Shown: positions 28,268 through 37,054 of the stretch, piece by piece
Numbering within the stretch: the stretch's first letter is position 1
Layout: each line of letters opens with the position of its first letter
Origin: Chryseobacterium oryctis
Lineage (GTDB): Bacteria > Bacteroidota > Bacteroidia > Flavobacteriales > Weeksellaceae
Assembly: GCF_025971925.1 (NCBI RefSeq)
Contig: NZ_JAPDHV010000001.1
Span: forward strand, 310,001 to 374,000
Reading direction: 5' to 3'
DNA length: 64,000 bases
Program-made: the position numbers and the translations under genes
Notes under the pieces: generated by a model
What the model saw: the letters and a program-made list of their open reading frames with translations, nothing else
Told to the model about the DNA's origin: nothing
Database searches by the model: none

Positions 28268-29442
28268 TTATTTCAAAATTGTCAATTTACCTTTCAAATG
28301 AATGAAAGAACCATCTTTAGATGCAATGTTCGTATAAACAGTTTTTTGATTATAATCCTGAATGTGAGTTACATTACTTCCTTGCTTAGGTTCATGCCAA
28401 TAAACCATGAAAACATTTTTTGCAACTTCTACCGCTGTGTATTGAACCGTATCTGAAGAACCTTTTAATGAACCTTCTGTTCCTATAAAAGACATCGTTT
28501 TGTTATCTTTAAAATCAAGAACAAATTTCATTTCACCAAAGTCAACCTCTACTTTTCTTCCGATTGCAGGATAAGGAGATTTCAAATCCCAATTCATTTC
28601 TCCCAAGAAAACTTTTACACCCATTGTCAGCTCATCCTTTCCATGCAAATCCGGATATTTTTTTACCATGAAATTTACAATAGCATCCAAAGTTTTATTT
28701 TCCGTAACTGCTTTTTTATAATTTTCAAGATAGTTTTTATATAATCAAGTGAATTTGGTGAAAGATTCAGCTTTGCATAATGAGAAGGAACAACTTGTTT
28801 AGGATTAAGTGCTTTCATCGCATCAATTTGCCCAATCCATTTATCAATCGCTTCAACATTTTGTGTATCTGCCATCCAAAGATGAGAATCCAAAGAGATG
28901 GAAATTCCTCCAACTATGGTTTTAATGGAAGGAATCCAAAGAAAACTGTGAGCCGGATCTTCCTGATTTTGTCTGATTTCAACTGTATTACCTTCCAAAT
29001 CAGGAATTGAGTTTACCGCTTCCGGAACTATGATTTCTGAAGGAGCATCTGTTTTCAATTGCGGTTTCCAGACAGCTAATTTAGCATCTTTAGAAGCAGA
29101 AATAAGATAAGCTGTTTGAGCAGTAGAAATAAATTTAACATTGGGAAAAGCCTTTTTAATAACATCTAAACCAAAATAAAAATCAGGATCACTATGAGAA
29201 ACAAAAACGGTTTTCAGATTTTTACCCGTTGCTTTTATCTCTTTTACAAGTTCTTCAGCATATTGTTTCTGAAACTGTGCATCAATCAATATTGCATCTC
29301 TGTCTCCATACACAATTGTTGATGTGATAGGAAAAATTGCTTTAGTTCCGGGGTTATAAACTTTAATTTTTAAGTTTCCGGCAAACACATAACTTATTAA
29401 TCCCAATATCAGAATTAATGAAAATAATTTCTTTTTAACCAT
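28268..29442 (-). pseudogene. Frameshifted exported MBL-fold hydrolase with MoafF-like C-terminal domain
   Basis: Two frames overlap and together make one protein of about 390 aa. The first (ATG 29442, 255 aa) has a signal peptide and a metallo-beta-lactamase fold with SHSDPDFYFG, in which the usual His after Asp is Phe. It loses frame near 28734-28738, a run of five A on the minus strand. A sixth A restores YIKNYLENYKKAVTENKTLD, joining smoothly to a second frame whose only start is TTG 28690. That part has an AIGRKVEVDFG lipocalin-like domain resembling MoaF (the call field should read MoaF). Either an inactivating deletion, slippage site or sequencing error. It follows the NAD(P)-binding protein gene by 18 nt. 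Confidence 0.8.
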
Positions 29443-29459
29443 TTTGAACAATTTTCAAA

Positions 29460-30110
29460 TTAATATGCAGCTGTAAAACGTTCACGAATGTGATTATTTT
29501 GCTCTAGCTCATCCACCAAAGCCACTGCAACGTCTTCTACAGAAATTACACTTCTTCCATTTTCGTCAAACACAGGGTTTTCTAAAGCTGTTCTGTATTT
29601 TCCGACTCTTACCCCTGCAGTACCTTGATGCATTTCTATAGCAGGGCTGAAAAAAGTCCAATCTAATGTACTATTCTCTTTAATTTTGTTTAAATAATCT
29701 CTTGCTGCTTCAGCCCCAGCTTTATAAGCTTCAGGAAAATCAGGGCTATCAACCAATTGTTTTCCATCAATGTAAAGACTTCCTGCTCCTCCCACTACAA
29801 TTAATCTCTTTACTCCTGAATTTTCAACAGCTTTTTCGATGTTTACAGAACCATTAAGGAAATCATTATACAAGTTTGGATTCGTCCAACCCGCATTAAA
29901 AGTACTTATAACCGCATCATTTCCTTTCAAAGCATTTACTAAATCATCCACATTGTTTACATCAACACTTTTTGCTGATACTTTTTCATTTTGCTGTACT
30001 TTTGAAGCATCTCTCACAATTGCCTCAACTTCATACCCTCTGTTTGCTAATTCGTTTACTACTTGTTTTCCCACAAATCCAGTGGCTCCAATTACGGCTA
30101 CTTTTTTCAT
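29460..30110 (-). CDS. NAD(P)-binding oxidoreductase, NmrA/atypical SDR type
   Basis: This 216-aa protein begins KKVAVIGATGFVGKQVVNEL, the GxxGxxG Rossmann motif of atypical short-chain dehydrogenases, and has VVGGAGSLYIDG and FFSPAIEM later. Such small enzymes are often paired with Rrf2 or HxlR regulators and reduce quinones or sense redox state. Here it lies 60 nt after the Rrf2 regulator gene in the same direction, so it is probably its target. Confidence 0.85.
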   Translation of the reverse strand: MKKVAVIGATGFVGKQVVNELANRGYEVEAIVRDASKVQQNEKVSAKSVDVNNVDDLVNALKGNDAVISTFNAGWTNPNLYNDFLNGSVNIEKAVENSGVKRLIVVGGAGSLYIDGKQLVDSPDFPEAYKAGAEAARDYLNKIKENSTLDWTFFSPAIEMHQGTAGVRVGKYRTALENPVFDENGRSVISVEDVAVALVDELEQNNHIRERFTAAY

Positions 30111-30169
30111 AATAATATATTTTAAATTAAACTGTAATAAAATTTGTTACATTTATAGTTAAAAAAATT

Positions 30170-30580
30170 TTAGCTGAATTGTTCGCTAAATTCTTTCAAT
30201 GTCTTATTTCCTAAAAAATCAACGACCAACTTATCGGTTTCTATAAACAAACCATTCAAATGTTCATTAATTTCTTTCCCTACATTACAGGCTGGATTAG
30301 GATTTTGATTTTTCTTGCCTAAAACCTCAGTATTCTTAACCGCAGAATATATTTCAGAAATCGTGATAGAATCGGCATTTCTAGAAAGCTGACTTCCTCC
30401 CTCTTTTCCTTGTCTGCTAATAATTAAACCCGCTTCTCTCAATACACTTATTTCTTTACGAACGACTACAGGATTTACATTAATACTTCCAGCCATCCAC
30501 TCGGAAGTAAGCCAGTCTTGCGGACTTTTAGCCAACAACGTCATAATATGTATTGCCGTAGCAAATCTCGTATTGTTCAT
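30170..30580 (-). CDS. Rrf2 family transcriptional regulator
   Basis: The protein is 136 aa from ATG 30580 (MNNTRFATAIHIM); an upstream TTG at 30607 is unlikely. It has the Rrf2 winged-helix pattern: FATAIHIMTLLA, VNPVVVRKEISVLREAGLI and GGSQLSRNADSITISEIY. It lacks the three-Cys FeS cluster of IscR/NsrR, having a single Cys (NPACNVG), so it may sense redox by another route. It heads the unit with the NAD(P)-binding protein and the broken MBL-fold gene. Confidence 0.9.
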   Translation of the reverse strand: MNNTRFATAIHIMTLLAKSPQDWLTSEWMAGSINVNPVVVRKEISVLREAGLIISRQGKEGGSQLSRNADSITISEIYSAVKNTEVLGKKNQNPNPACNVGKEINEHLNGLFIETDKLVVDFLGNKTLKEFSEQFS

Positions 30581-30647
30581 TATATTACTGATACAAATAT
30601 ACAACAATTTTTAAATGTAACAAATTTCATTACAGTTAATTTATTAT

Positions 30648-31598
30648 TTACAAAATTAATTTATCTAAATCCAACAGTAAATAATTGATAGTCTGATTAA
30701 TAGTTCGTGTAGCAGACTGCATTTGGTTCAACATTGCAGCTCTATTATGTAAATCATCCGCTCTATAATATCCTCCATCACTAAATATAACCGATTTATC
30801 AGCAGTTTCTTTATCGTTATCAAACTGATAGTGTAACCACCTTTCCTTTATATTCCCAATAATGGAAAGATTTTCTTTAATGGAAAACTTTTTCTCAGTA
30901 TACATATACCAGATAAAAGGGGGAAAATTTGGAGATTCCAGTTTTTCTTTCCAAACATCTCTCAACAGATTTCTTTGATGTATAAACTCAACTTTTTTAC
31001 CTTTTGGATTGAGGGTTGCTAAACCAAAACCAGCTCCCAAAACACCACCTCCAATGTCAATGGCATTACTCCACCCATTATCTTTTACAATTCCTCCTGC
31101 AATTGAAGCTGCAGCTCCCGTTACGATTGAATATAAAATCAGTTTGTTATTTCTGGATTCATTCAAATTGTCAACATAATTTCCAATTTGAGCTACTCTT
31201 TCTCCTTCACAATCAAATTCTGCGGCTACTGCATCCAATTCCGTCAGAGCAATAGTAATTTTACTGTTAATTTTTGTTTTAAGCTGTAAAACTTTAACCT
31301 GCGATTCCAAAGATGATTCTTTTTTCAGCTCAATGATTTTATGAACCTCATCAAGATTATCAAGAGCGTTAAGAATTAAAATACTCTGGTCAGAAAACAT
31401 TCCTTTCAGTTCTTTATTTGCTGCAATAATAGAATCTGAATTATATGACGGAATTTTATTGGTATAATTATATTTAAAAGGTGCTTTACAATAACTATCG
31501 CGAAGTGTAAGAATATTCTGCTTTATAACAAGATTCTTCTTTGATACACAAGAAGTTAATGAAACAATAATAACAAAAAAGTAAAATAGCTTTTTCAT
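30648..31598 (-). CDS. Unknown lipoprotein, 316 aa
   Basis: A signal peptide ends in a lipobox (SLTSC, Cys near residue 17), so this is a lipoprotein. A helical region follows, then a Gly/Ala-rich hydrophobic segment (about residues 155-195, ILYSIVTGAAASIAGGIV and GGGVLGAGFGLATL) that looks like a glycine-zipper. The last third is hydrophilic. No family is recognised. Monocistronic, ATG at 31598. Confidence 0.65.
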   Translation of the reverse strand: MKKLFYFFVIIVSLTSCVSKKNLVIKQNILTLRDSYCKAPFKYNYTNKIPSYNSDSIIAANKELKGMFSDQSILILNALDNLDEVHKIIELKKESSLESQVKVLQLKTKINSKITIALTELDAVAAEFDCEGERVAQIGNYVDNLNESRNNKLILYSIVTGAAASIAGGIVKDNGWSNAIDIGGGVLGAGFGLATLNPKGKKVEFIHQRNLLRDVWKEKLESPNFPPFIWYMYTEKKFSIKENLSIIGNIKERWLHYQFDNDKETADKSVIFSDGGYYRADDLHNRAAMLNQMQSATRTINQTINYLLLDLDKLIL

Positions 31599-31655
31599 TG
31601 AATCTTATTTAAACAAAAGAATTTTAATTTAAACCAAAGGCTAAGATAAATAAAT

Positions 31656-31697
31656 AAAAAAAGTTTACCCGAATTCGGACAAACTTTTTAAGCTATT
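31656..31697 (-). terminator. Terminator after the FKBP gene
   Basis: Arms AAAGTTTGTCCG and CGGGTAAACTTT on the minus strand, with a T run after, 16 nt beyond the FKBP stop. Confidence 0.75.
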
Positions 31698-31709
31698 TTT
31701 AAGGAAATC

Positions 31710-32144
31710 TTATTTAATATCTAATAATTCAACTTCAAAAACAAGAGTAGAATTTGGCCCTATTTCTTTGCTGATTTGTTGTTCCCCATATGCCAAATGC
31801 GGAGGAATAATTAATCTCCATTTGCTTCCTACAGGCATTAACTGAAGAGCCTCAGTCCAACCTGCAATTACCCTATTCAAAGGGAAAGATGCCGGAGTAC
31901 CTCTTTTCACAGAACTATCAAAAACTTTACCTGAAATTGTTGTTCCGTGATAATGGCATTTTACAGTAGATTTCGGACCTGGTTTTTCACCGTCTCCTTC
32001 TGTAATGATTTCATATTGCAATCCGCTTGGTAATTGTACAACACTTTCTCTTTTGCCATACTCTTCCATATAAGCTTTACCTTCATTAAGATTTTTTTCA
32101 GCAAGCTCTTTTTTACGTTTAAATAACATATCTGCTACTCCCAT
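31710..32144 (-). CDS. FKBP-type peptidyl-prolyl cis-trans isomerase
   Basis: The 144-aa protein has a short charged N-terminal helix and an FKBP domain (about residues 38-144). Its conserved features are VKCHYHGTTISGKVFDSSVKRG, VIAGWTEALQLMPVGSKWRLIIPPHLAYGE and STLVFEVELLDI. There is no signal peptide, so it should act in the cytosol as a folding helper. This is the compact FkpA/Mip-like catalytic domain with only part of the dimerisation helix. Confidence 0.92.
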   Translation of the reverse strand: MGVADMLFKRKKELAEKNLNEGKAYMEEYGKRESVVQLPSGLQYEIITEGDGEKPGPKSTVKCHYHGTTISGKVFDSSVKRGTPASFPLNRVIAGWTEALQLMPVGSKWRLIIPPHLAYGEQQISKEIGPNSTLVFEVELLDIK

Positions 32145-32265
32145 TGTTAAATTTTTTACAAAGATAGGATTTTGAAAACTGAACTTTATAATCAGTTCAA
32201 AAAGTTTAAATAGATTGATTAACTAATAAAAATAATTTCAATAAACTCCCAAACCACAAATAAAA

Positions 32266-32296
32266 AATGCCTTACAAATTGTAAAGCATTTATATT
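32266..32296 (-). terminator. Terminator after the TerC gene
   Basis: Minus-strand arms ATGCTTTACAA and TGTAAGGCAT (one wobble) precede a T run, directly after the stop codon. Confidence 0.75.
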
Positions 32297-33340
32297 TTAA
32301 TTTTTCTCTTCTAATTTCTCTTTCATCTTCTTATCCGGAAATAATAAAGATACCAAAACCGAGATTACAAGTACACCTCCTACAATCCCCAAAGAAATAG
32401 GGGACGGAATATGAATCCAAGGCGCAATCAACATTTTAACTCCAATAAAAGATAAAATTATTGCCAGACCATATGATAATTTGCTGAACATATAAATAAA
32501 ATTGGCCAATAAGAAATACAATGACCTCAGTCCTAAAATTGCAAAAATATTGGATGTATAAAGGATAAAAGGGTCATTTGAAATGGCGAAAATGGCAGGA
32601 ATAGAATCAACCGCAAACAATACATCTGTAAACTCAATCACAGCTACTACGACCAAAAGCGGAGTCGCCATTTTAATACCATTCTGTATCGTAAAAAACT
32701 TATCTCCATCGTAATTATTAGAAACCTTCCAGAATTTTTTTACAAGTTTTGCTCCAGGTGTGTCATTAAAATCCTCATCGTCATCACCATCTCCTTCTCC
32801 CCAAGACTTAATCCCCGCATAAAGAAGAAATAAACCAAACAGAGTCATTACAACATTGATCTTAACTTCATGTCCGAAAATTGTCATTTCCGGAAGATAA
32901 GTTAGGTTAATAATTCCAATTCCCGCAAAAATAAATATAGCTCTGAATATCAATGCACCTATAATTCCCCAGAATAAGACTTTGTGATGAAGATGTTTTG
33001 GCACCTTAAAGAAACCAAACACAAGGATAAATACAAATAAATTATCTACGGAAAGAGCTTTCTCAATCCAATATGCAGCCTGATATTGTGTAAATTTTTC
33101 AACGGCTAACGCATGACTTTCCGGTGCACCATCTGTATTGAAAACCCAATATACCACCCCAGAAAATATCATAGACAGCGAGATCCAAACTATCGACCAG
33201 ACTGTAGCTTCTTTAGAAGAAACCTCATGACTTTTTTTATTAAAAACTCCTAAATCTAGCAATAACATAATGATAACAGTTATTGCAAATCCCAACACCA
33301 ACCCCGGATGAAGGTCTAAAATACCTTGATGTTTATCCAC
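32297..33340 (-). CDS. TerC/Alx family membrane protein
   Basis: This 347-aa protein has about nine membrane helices and the TerC family blocks YWIEKALSVDNLFVFILVFGFF and VVAVIEFTDVLFAVDSIPAIFAIS, which hold the conserved acidic residues in the membrane. An acidic loop (GDGDDDEDFND) lies between the halves. Family members (TerC, Alx) handle Mn2+ or other metals, often exporting it. The start is GTG at 33340, since no ATG fits. Monocistronic. Confidence 0.9.
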   Translation of the reverse strand: MDKHQGILDLHPGLVLGFAITVIIMLLLDLGVFNKKSHEVSSKEATVWSIVWISLSMIFSGVVYWVFNTDGAPESHALAVEKFTQYQAAYWIEKALSVDNLFVFILVFGFFKVPKHLHHKVLFWGIIGALIFRAIFIFAGIGIINLTYLPEMTIFGHEVKINVVMTLFGLFLLYAGIKSWGEGDGDDDEDFNDTPGAKLVKKFWKVSNNYDGDKFFTIQNGIKMATPLLVVVAVIEFTDVLFAVDSIPAIFAISNDPFILYTSNIFAILGLRSLYFLLANFIYMFSKLSYGLAIILSFIGVKMLIAPWIHIPSPISLGIVGGVLVISVLVSLLFPDKKMKEKLEEKN

Positions 33341-33463
33341 CGCAATCTTTAACTTAAATTGTTATAAATGAAATAGCTCCAAAGATAATATTAAAAAATA
33401 TGTCCACCTATTTTAATCTGCTTTTTGAAACTTTTTTAACAGAATATTGAAAATAAATCACTT

Positions 33464-34990
33464 TTACCTTTCAGGCATTACTTTATAGGTAGGATCTTCA
33501 TCCATATTTATTTCAATAACAGCTTCTGCATTTTTTAGCATTTTTATACAATCTTCACTCAAATGACATAAATGCAATTTTTTATTTTGATCAGTATATC
33601 TTTTAGACAATTTATTTAAAGTATCAATTGCACTCATATCTACAATTCTACTTTCTTTAAAATCAATCATTACTTCTTCCGGGTCATTTATAGGATCAAA
33701 TTTTTCGTTAAATGTCGTTACTGAACCGAAAAATAATGGCCCAAAAATCTCATAATGTTTTACCCCATTTCCATCAAGATACTTTCTCGCACGAATTCTT
33801 ATGGCACTATCCCAAGCAAAAACCAACGCCGAAATAATAACTCCAACTAATACCGCTAAAGCAAGATTGTGAAGAACAATGGTAATTAAAGCGACTGTAA
33901 TACCCACAAAAATGTCAGATTTGGGCATTTTATTAACAATTCTGATAGAAACCCACTGAAAAGTACTTATCGCCACCATCATCATCACTCCAACCAATGC
34001 TGCCATCGGAATTTTTTCAATAAATGGAGCTCCTATCAAAATGATAATCAAAATTGTAATAGATGCAATAATCCCTGAAAGTCTTGCTCTGGAACCAGCA
34101 TTAATATTAACCAGAGTTTGGGCAACCATTGCACAACCTCCCATTCCGCCAAAGAAACCGTTTGTAATATTTGCCAAACCTTGTGCTACAGATTCTTTAT
34201 TGGCACTTCCTTTAGAATTTGTAATTTCATCAACCATAGACAGAGTTAAAAGAGATTCTATTAAACCAACTCCAGCCATTATCAAAGCGTAAGGAAAAAT
34301 GATTTGTAATGCTTCTAAAGAAAAAGGAATCTCAGGAATATGAAAACTTGGAAGGCTCCCACTTACGCTTGCTATATCCGCAACTGTCTTGGTATTAATT
34401 CCAAATCCTAAAACGACTCCAAAAACAATTACAATTGCAACCAAAGAAGAAGGAACAACTTTTGTAATTTTTGGGAAAAAATATACTATCGCAATTGTCA
34501 AAGCCGTTAACCCCAACATTACATATAAAGATGTTCCCTGTAACCAACCTACGATTCCGTTTGTATCTGTAATTTTAAATTGTTCAACCTGTGACATAAA
34601 AATAATCACAGCCAAACCATTTAGAAATCCATACATAACGGGTTGTGGAATTAATCTTACAAATTTCCCGAGTTTGAAAAAACCAACCAACATCTGAAAA
34701 ATCCCTGCCAAAACAACAGTTGCAAAGAGATATTCTATTCCATGAGTTTTTATTAAAGCTATTAAAACAACAATTGTAGCACCAGCTCCTCCGGAAACCA
34801 TTCCCGGACGGCCTCCAAAAATAGCAGTTACTAACCCCATCATAAAAGCGGCATATAATCCTGTAAGAGGAGAGAGCCCTGCCAAAATCGCAAAAGAAAG
34901 AGACTCCGGAATCATTGTCATCGCGACAGTAAACCCTGCAAGTAATTCGTTTTTATAATTTACTTTCTGAGTAAAATCGAACAATTTCAT
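33464..34990 (-). CDS. SulP family anion transporter with STAS domain
   Basis: This 508-aa protein has a SLC26/SulP membrane domain of about ten or more helices, with the N-terminal signature AMTMIPESLSFAILAGLSPLTGLYAAF and GGRPGMVSGGAGATIVV. A C-terminal STAS domain follows (about residues 415-508, DFKESRIVDMSAIDTLNKL). It probably takes up bicarbonate or sulfate; the substrate is not decided by sequence. ATG at 34990, with TACCTTTG -7 box at 35007-35014. Confidence 0.9.
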   Translation of the reverse strand: MKLFDFTQKVNYKNELLAGFTVAMTMIPESLSFAILAGLSPLTGLYAAFMMGLVTAIFGGRPGMVSGGAGATIVVLIALIKTHGIEYLFATVVLAGIFQMLVGFFKLGKFVRLIPQPVMYGFLNGLAVIIFMSQVEQFKITDTNGIVGWLQGTSLYVMLGLTALTIAIVYFFPKITKVVPSSLVAIVIVFGVVLGFGINTKTVADIASVSGSLPSFHIPEIPFSLEALQIIFPYALIMAGVGLIESLLTLSMVDEITNSKGSANKESVAQGLANITNGFFGGMGGCAMVAQTLVNINAGSRARLSGIIASITILIIILIGAPFIEKIPMAALVGVMMMVAISTFQWVSIRIVNKMPKSDIFVGITVALITIVLHNLALAVLVGVIISALVFAWDSAIRIRARKYLDGNGVKHYEIFGPLFFGSVTTFNEKFDPINDPEEVMIDFKESRIVDMSAIDTLNKLSKRYTDQNKKLHLCHLSEDCIKMLKNAEAVIEINMDEDPTYKVMPER

Positions 34991-35567
34991 ATACTAAACT
35001 AAACCGCAAAGGTATTGACTTTAGACTAATTTTTATAGCACAAATTTTTAACTCAAAATGAAACTTTATATTATTTAATACAATATATATATTTATTGTA
35101 TTTTTTTTATCTATAATTAAATTTCAAAGATAATTTTCAATAAATCATTCGTTAAATTGTCATTATTTTTTTATATTTGAAAAAGTAAAAAAATGATTAT
35201 TTCCACTATAAGTGATAAAAAATCAACAATTTTTTTTTATATATACAGAGAATACATGAAAAAGCTTTAATAGGTAAAATATTGTTCAGACTTATGGGGA
35301 AAAGTTTGGAAATATGAGTTTTTACAAAATAAAAATGAAAGATTTACCGTTTACAACACATGAATGTTTGTGATATAAGGGAATTTCTTAAGATACGAAC
35401 ATCATATCTTATCATTCAAAATATTCTGAATAAATAAATCATAGTTCTAAATTCTATTGTTTAATAGCAACAAACAATTTTCCTTATCTGACTAACTTCT
35501 AAATACCTATTTTTCTTTGGATGTTTGGTTTAGTTAATTGTTTAATTATTAAGATTATTTGAATAAA
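34991..35567. other. AT-rich intergenic stretch of about 580 bases
   Basis: Apart from the sulP -7 box (TACCTTTG, 35007-35014) and a weak promoter-like region before the HTH gene, I see nothing here: no long frame, no tRNA-like arm and no strong hairpin. Low GC relative to flanking genes. Confidence 0.45.
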
Positions 35568-35993
35568 ATGCTGTACAAAGAGATACACATCGGAAAATTC
35601 ATTAAGGAGAGTGTTGATGAAAAAGAGATTACAATGGAGAGAATCTGCAATTTTTTAAACAAAGATGAAGAATTCATTGAAAAAATGTACAATAGCAAAT
35701 CTATAGACACAGATACGCTTTTGAGATGGTCTAAACTTTTGGAATATGATTTTTTTAGACTTTACAGTTCGCATTTGATTTTGTATTCACCCCCTTCTGC
35801 TACTAATAAAAACACTCAAAAATCGGAAAAAATCCCTTACTTCAGAAAAAATATTTACACTCAGGAAATCAAAGAGTTTATTATGAAAAGAATTATTTCC
35901 GGGGAAATGACCCAAAGTGAAGTTATCAAGGAGTACTCTATCCCAAAAAGTACACTTCACAGATGGTTACAAAAAAGAAATGATGTAGAATAA
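35568..35993 (+). CDS. HTH protein, transposase-OrfA-like (first of pair)
   Basis: The protein is 141 aa from ATG 35568 (MLYKEIHIGKFI); a TTG three codons earlier is less likely. The N-terminal half resembles an XRE-like or helical domain (TMERICNFLNKDEEFIEKMY). The C-terminal half has a helix-turn-helix of the kind in transposase OrfA proteins (MTQSEVIKEYSIPKSTLHRWLQKR). The pair with the next gene, 4 nt apart, occurs widely in Chryseobacterium-type genomes by my recollection. No OrfB transposase or terminal repeats are visible, so this is not a complete insertion sequence. It may be a domesticated DNA-binding pair bordering the RNA island. Confidence 0.65.
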   Translation: MLYKEIHIGKFIKESVDEKEITMERICNFLNKDEEFIEKMYNSKSIDTDTLLRWSKLLEYDFFRLYSSHLILYSPPSATNKNTQKSEKIPYFRKNIYTQEIKEFIMKRIISGEMTQSEVIKEYSIPKSTLHRWLQKRNDVE

Positions 35994-35997
35994 AAAG

Positions 35998-36351
35998 ATG
36001 AGTAGCATGAGACCTAATTATAACAAAATTTATCAGGATATGTTAAGGCTTGAGCATCCCGATAAATTAAAAGATCCCAAAATACTAAAGATGCTTAAAA
36101 AACTTGATACCACGGAAGAAGTATTAAAGTTTAATGACAAAATCTTTAAGCGTTCTAAAGAGAGTGAGAGAAACAATCAAAAGCTAAAAACTTATGATAA
36201 AAAAACGATGCTCAAACTTTTGGAGTATCAGCAAAAACACGGCTTCTCAACAAGCTATATGTCTAAAAAATATAAAATAAGCAGAACGACAATAGCTAAA
36301 TGGAAGAAAACTTTTGAGGACGAATTTGAGAAAATAGCAAATAATAAGTAA
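35998..36351 (+). CDS. HTH protein, transposase-OrfA-like (second of pair)
   Basis: This 117-aa basic protein has a C-terminal helix-turn-helix, LKLLEYQQKHGFSTSYMSKKYKISRTTIAKWKK, of the same OrfA style as its partner. The N-terminus (NYNKIYQDMLRLEHPDKLKDPKILKMLKKL) is charged and helical. It is translationally close-packed with the first gene, and a bidirectional terminator follows. Function unknown; DNA binding is inferred. Confidence 0.65.
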   Translation: MSSMRPNYNKIYQDMLRLEHPDKLKDPKILKMLKKLDTTEEVLKFNDKIFKRSKESERNNQKLKTYDKKTMLKLLEYQQKHGFSTSYMSKKYKISRTTIAKWKKTFEDEFEKIANNK

Positions 36352-36359
36352 TCCAATAA

Positions 36360-36403
36360 AAAATAGAACCGATAATTTTTATTGGTTCTATTTTTTTAAA
36401 GGT
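36360..36403. terminator. Bidirectional terminator between the HTH pair and the Y-RNA array
   Basis: Arms AATAGAACC and GGTTCTATT, 12 bases apart, are flanked by T runs on both strands. It ends both the plus-strand HTH pair and the minus-strand Y-RNA array, whose last element abuts it. Confidence 0.8.
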
Positions 36404-36536
36404 AATAAGCAAGAAAAGAATTGAATGGCGGGGCACGTCTTGCCGGAGTCGAACCGGATAATCTTGTCGGAGTTACCAACTTCATTATTCCTCCCCTATT
36501 TGTGGACGAAGTATCTTTTCTCTACGACACTTTTAT
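36395..36536 (-). ncRNA. Y-RNA-like element Y8 with tRNA-like domain in normal order
   Basis: The inner helix GAAAAGA/TCTTTTC (514-520 with 413-419 in the 36-kb numbering) is perfect; the outer helix AAAG/CTTT is short. The 5' loop reads TGTCGTAGA, the next strand TACTTCG and the 3' loop CTTATTAC. Between the helices lies a compact tRNA-like domain in normal 5'-3' order. It has GGGG/CCCC acceptor pairing, a D-arm-like AGTT-GGT-AACT and a T arm with TTCGACT (36442-36457), but no anticodon arm. Last member of the array. Confidence 0.7.
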
Positions 36537-36543
36537 TTATCAA

Positions 36544-36689
36544 GAAAACAAGGCAATAAACAAATAGCGCAATGTCGTGCTCTAACCATCTGAGCTACTC
36601 TTCCTGTTTTTTGGTGGAAGAGACGGGATTCGAACCCGTGACCCCGTCGTAATGAGCGAAGTAACACTATTCTACGGCACCTGTTTATA
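36544..36689 (-). ncRNA. Y-RNA-like element Y7 with circularly permuted tRNA module
   Basis: Outer helix AAACAGG/CTTGTTT (one wobble), inner helix AATAGTG/CGCTATT (one wobble), 5' loop TGCCGTAG, next strand TTACTTCG and 3' loop TTATTGC. Inside, reading 5' to 3': T arm ACGGG-TTCGAAT-CCCGT (36623-36639), acceptor strand CTCTTCC followed by ACCA, an 11-nt linker, then acceptor strand GGAAGAG (36598-36604) and a D arm (GTAGCTCAGATGGTTAGAGC). The two acceptor strands pair perfectly but in reversed order, so the module is a circularly permuted tRNA whose anticodon arm is replaced by the Y stem. Confidence 0.85.
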
Positions 36690-36699
36690 TTTTACAAAT

Positions 36700-36820
36700 T
36701 AAAAAAAGAGGCAAAAGACGGGAAAACCTTTTATATAAATCATTTTCAGATTTATTTTGGAGTCGAACCAACATCATAAGATTAACCGAAGTAAGTTTTC
36801 TCTAACGGCACTCTTTTATT
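36700..36820 (-). ncRNA. Y-RNA-like element Y6 with permuted tRNA module
   Basis: Outer helix AAAAGAG/CTCTTTT, inner helix GAAAAC/GTTTTC, 5' loop TGCCGTTAGA, next strand TTACTTCG and 3' side ending TTTTGC. The module has a T arm TTGG-TTCGACT-CCAA (36757-36771). Acceptor strands ATAAATC (36749-36755) and GATTTAT (36735-36741) pair perfectly across a 7-nt linker, in permuted order. The D arm is degenerate, making this the most eroded of the permuted modules. Confidence 0.75.
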
Positions 36821-36821
36821 T

Positions 36822-36971
36822 TTAAATCAAGGTAATAATTGTAGAATCTTCCGTGCATTTGCTCTACCCGCTGAGCTACTTCTCCTTTTCGAGGGAAAAG
36901 GCAGGACTCGAACCTGCGACCCAATGTTTACTCAATCTCGAAGTATGATTCTAAGACGACACTTGATTATA
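36822..36971 (-). ncRNA. Y-RNA-like element Y5 with permuted tRNA module
   Basis: Outer helix AATCAAG/CTTGATT and inner helix TAGAATC/GATTCTA are both perfect. The 5' loop is TGTCGTCT, the next strand TACTTCG and the 3' loop TTATTAC. Inside are a T arm GCAGG-TTCGAGT-CCTGC (36901-36917), acceptor 3' strand CTTTTCC (36894-36900), an 8-nt linker, acceptor 5' strand GGAGAAG (36879-36885; one wobble) and a D arm GTAGCTCAGCGGGTAGAGC. The order is permuted as in Y7. Confidence 0.85.
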
Positions 36972-36978
36972 TATTTTC

Positions 36979-37054
36979 AAAATCGAGCAATAAAAGAAAG
37001 AGTCTTTATTTTCAATTGGAAGTCGAAGTAACTCTTTTCAACGGCATCGATTGT
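36979..37054 (-). ncRNA. Y-RNA-like element Y4 (short form)
   Basis: A minimal form of about 76 nt: outer helix AATCGA/TCGATT, inner helix AAAGAGT/ACTCTTT, 5' loop TGCCGTTGA, strand TACTTCG after the inner helix and 3' loop TTATTGC. The apical loop holds no tRNA module. It shows the core architecture of the family most plainly. Confidence 0.8.

Noticed and set aside
28268..28690. Separate 140-aa protein gene
   Set aside because: Its only start is TTG within the upstream gene, and one inserted A joins it to the MBL-fold frame; treated as the second half of a broken gene.
35568..36351. Complete insertion sequence
   Set aside because: Only two OrfA-like HTH genes; no DDE transposase and no terminal inverted repeats or target duplication found.
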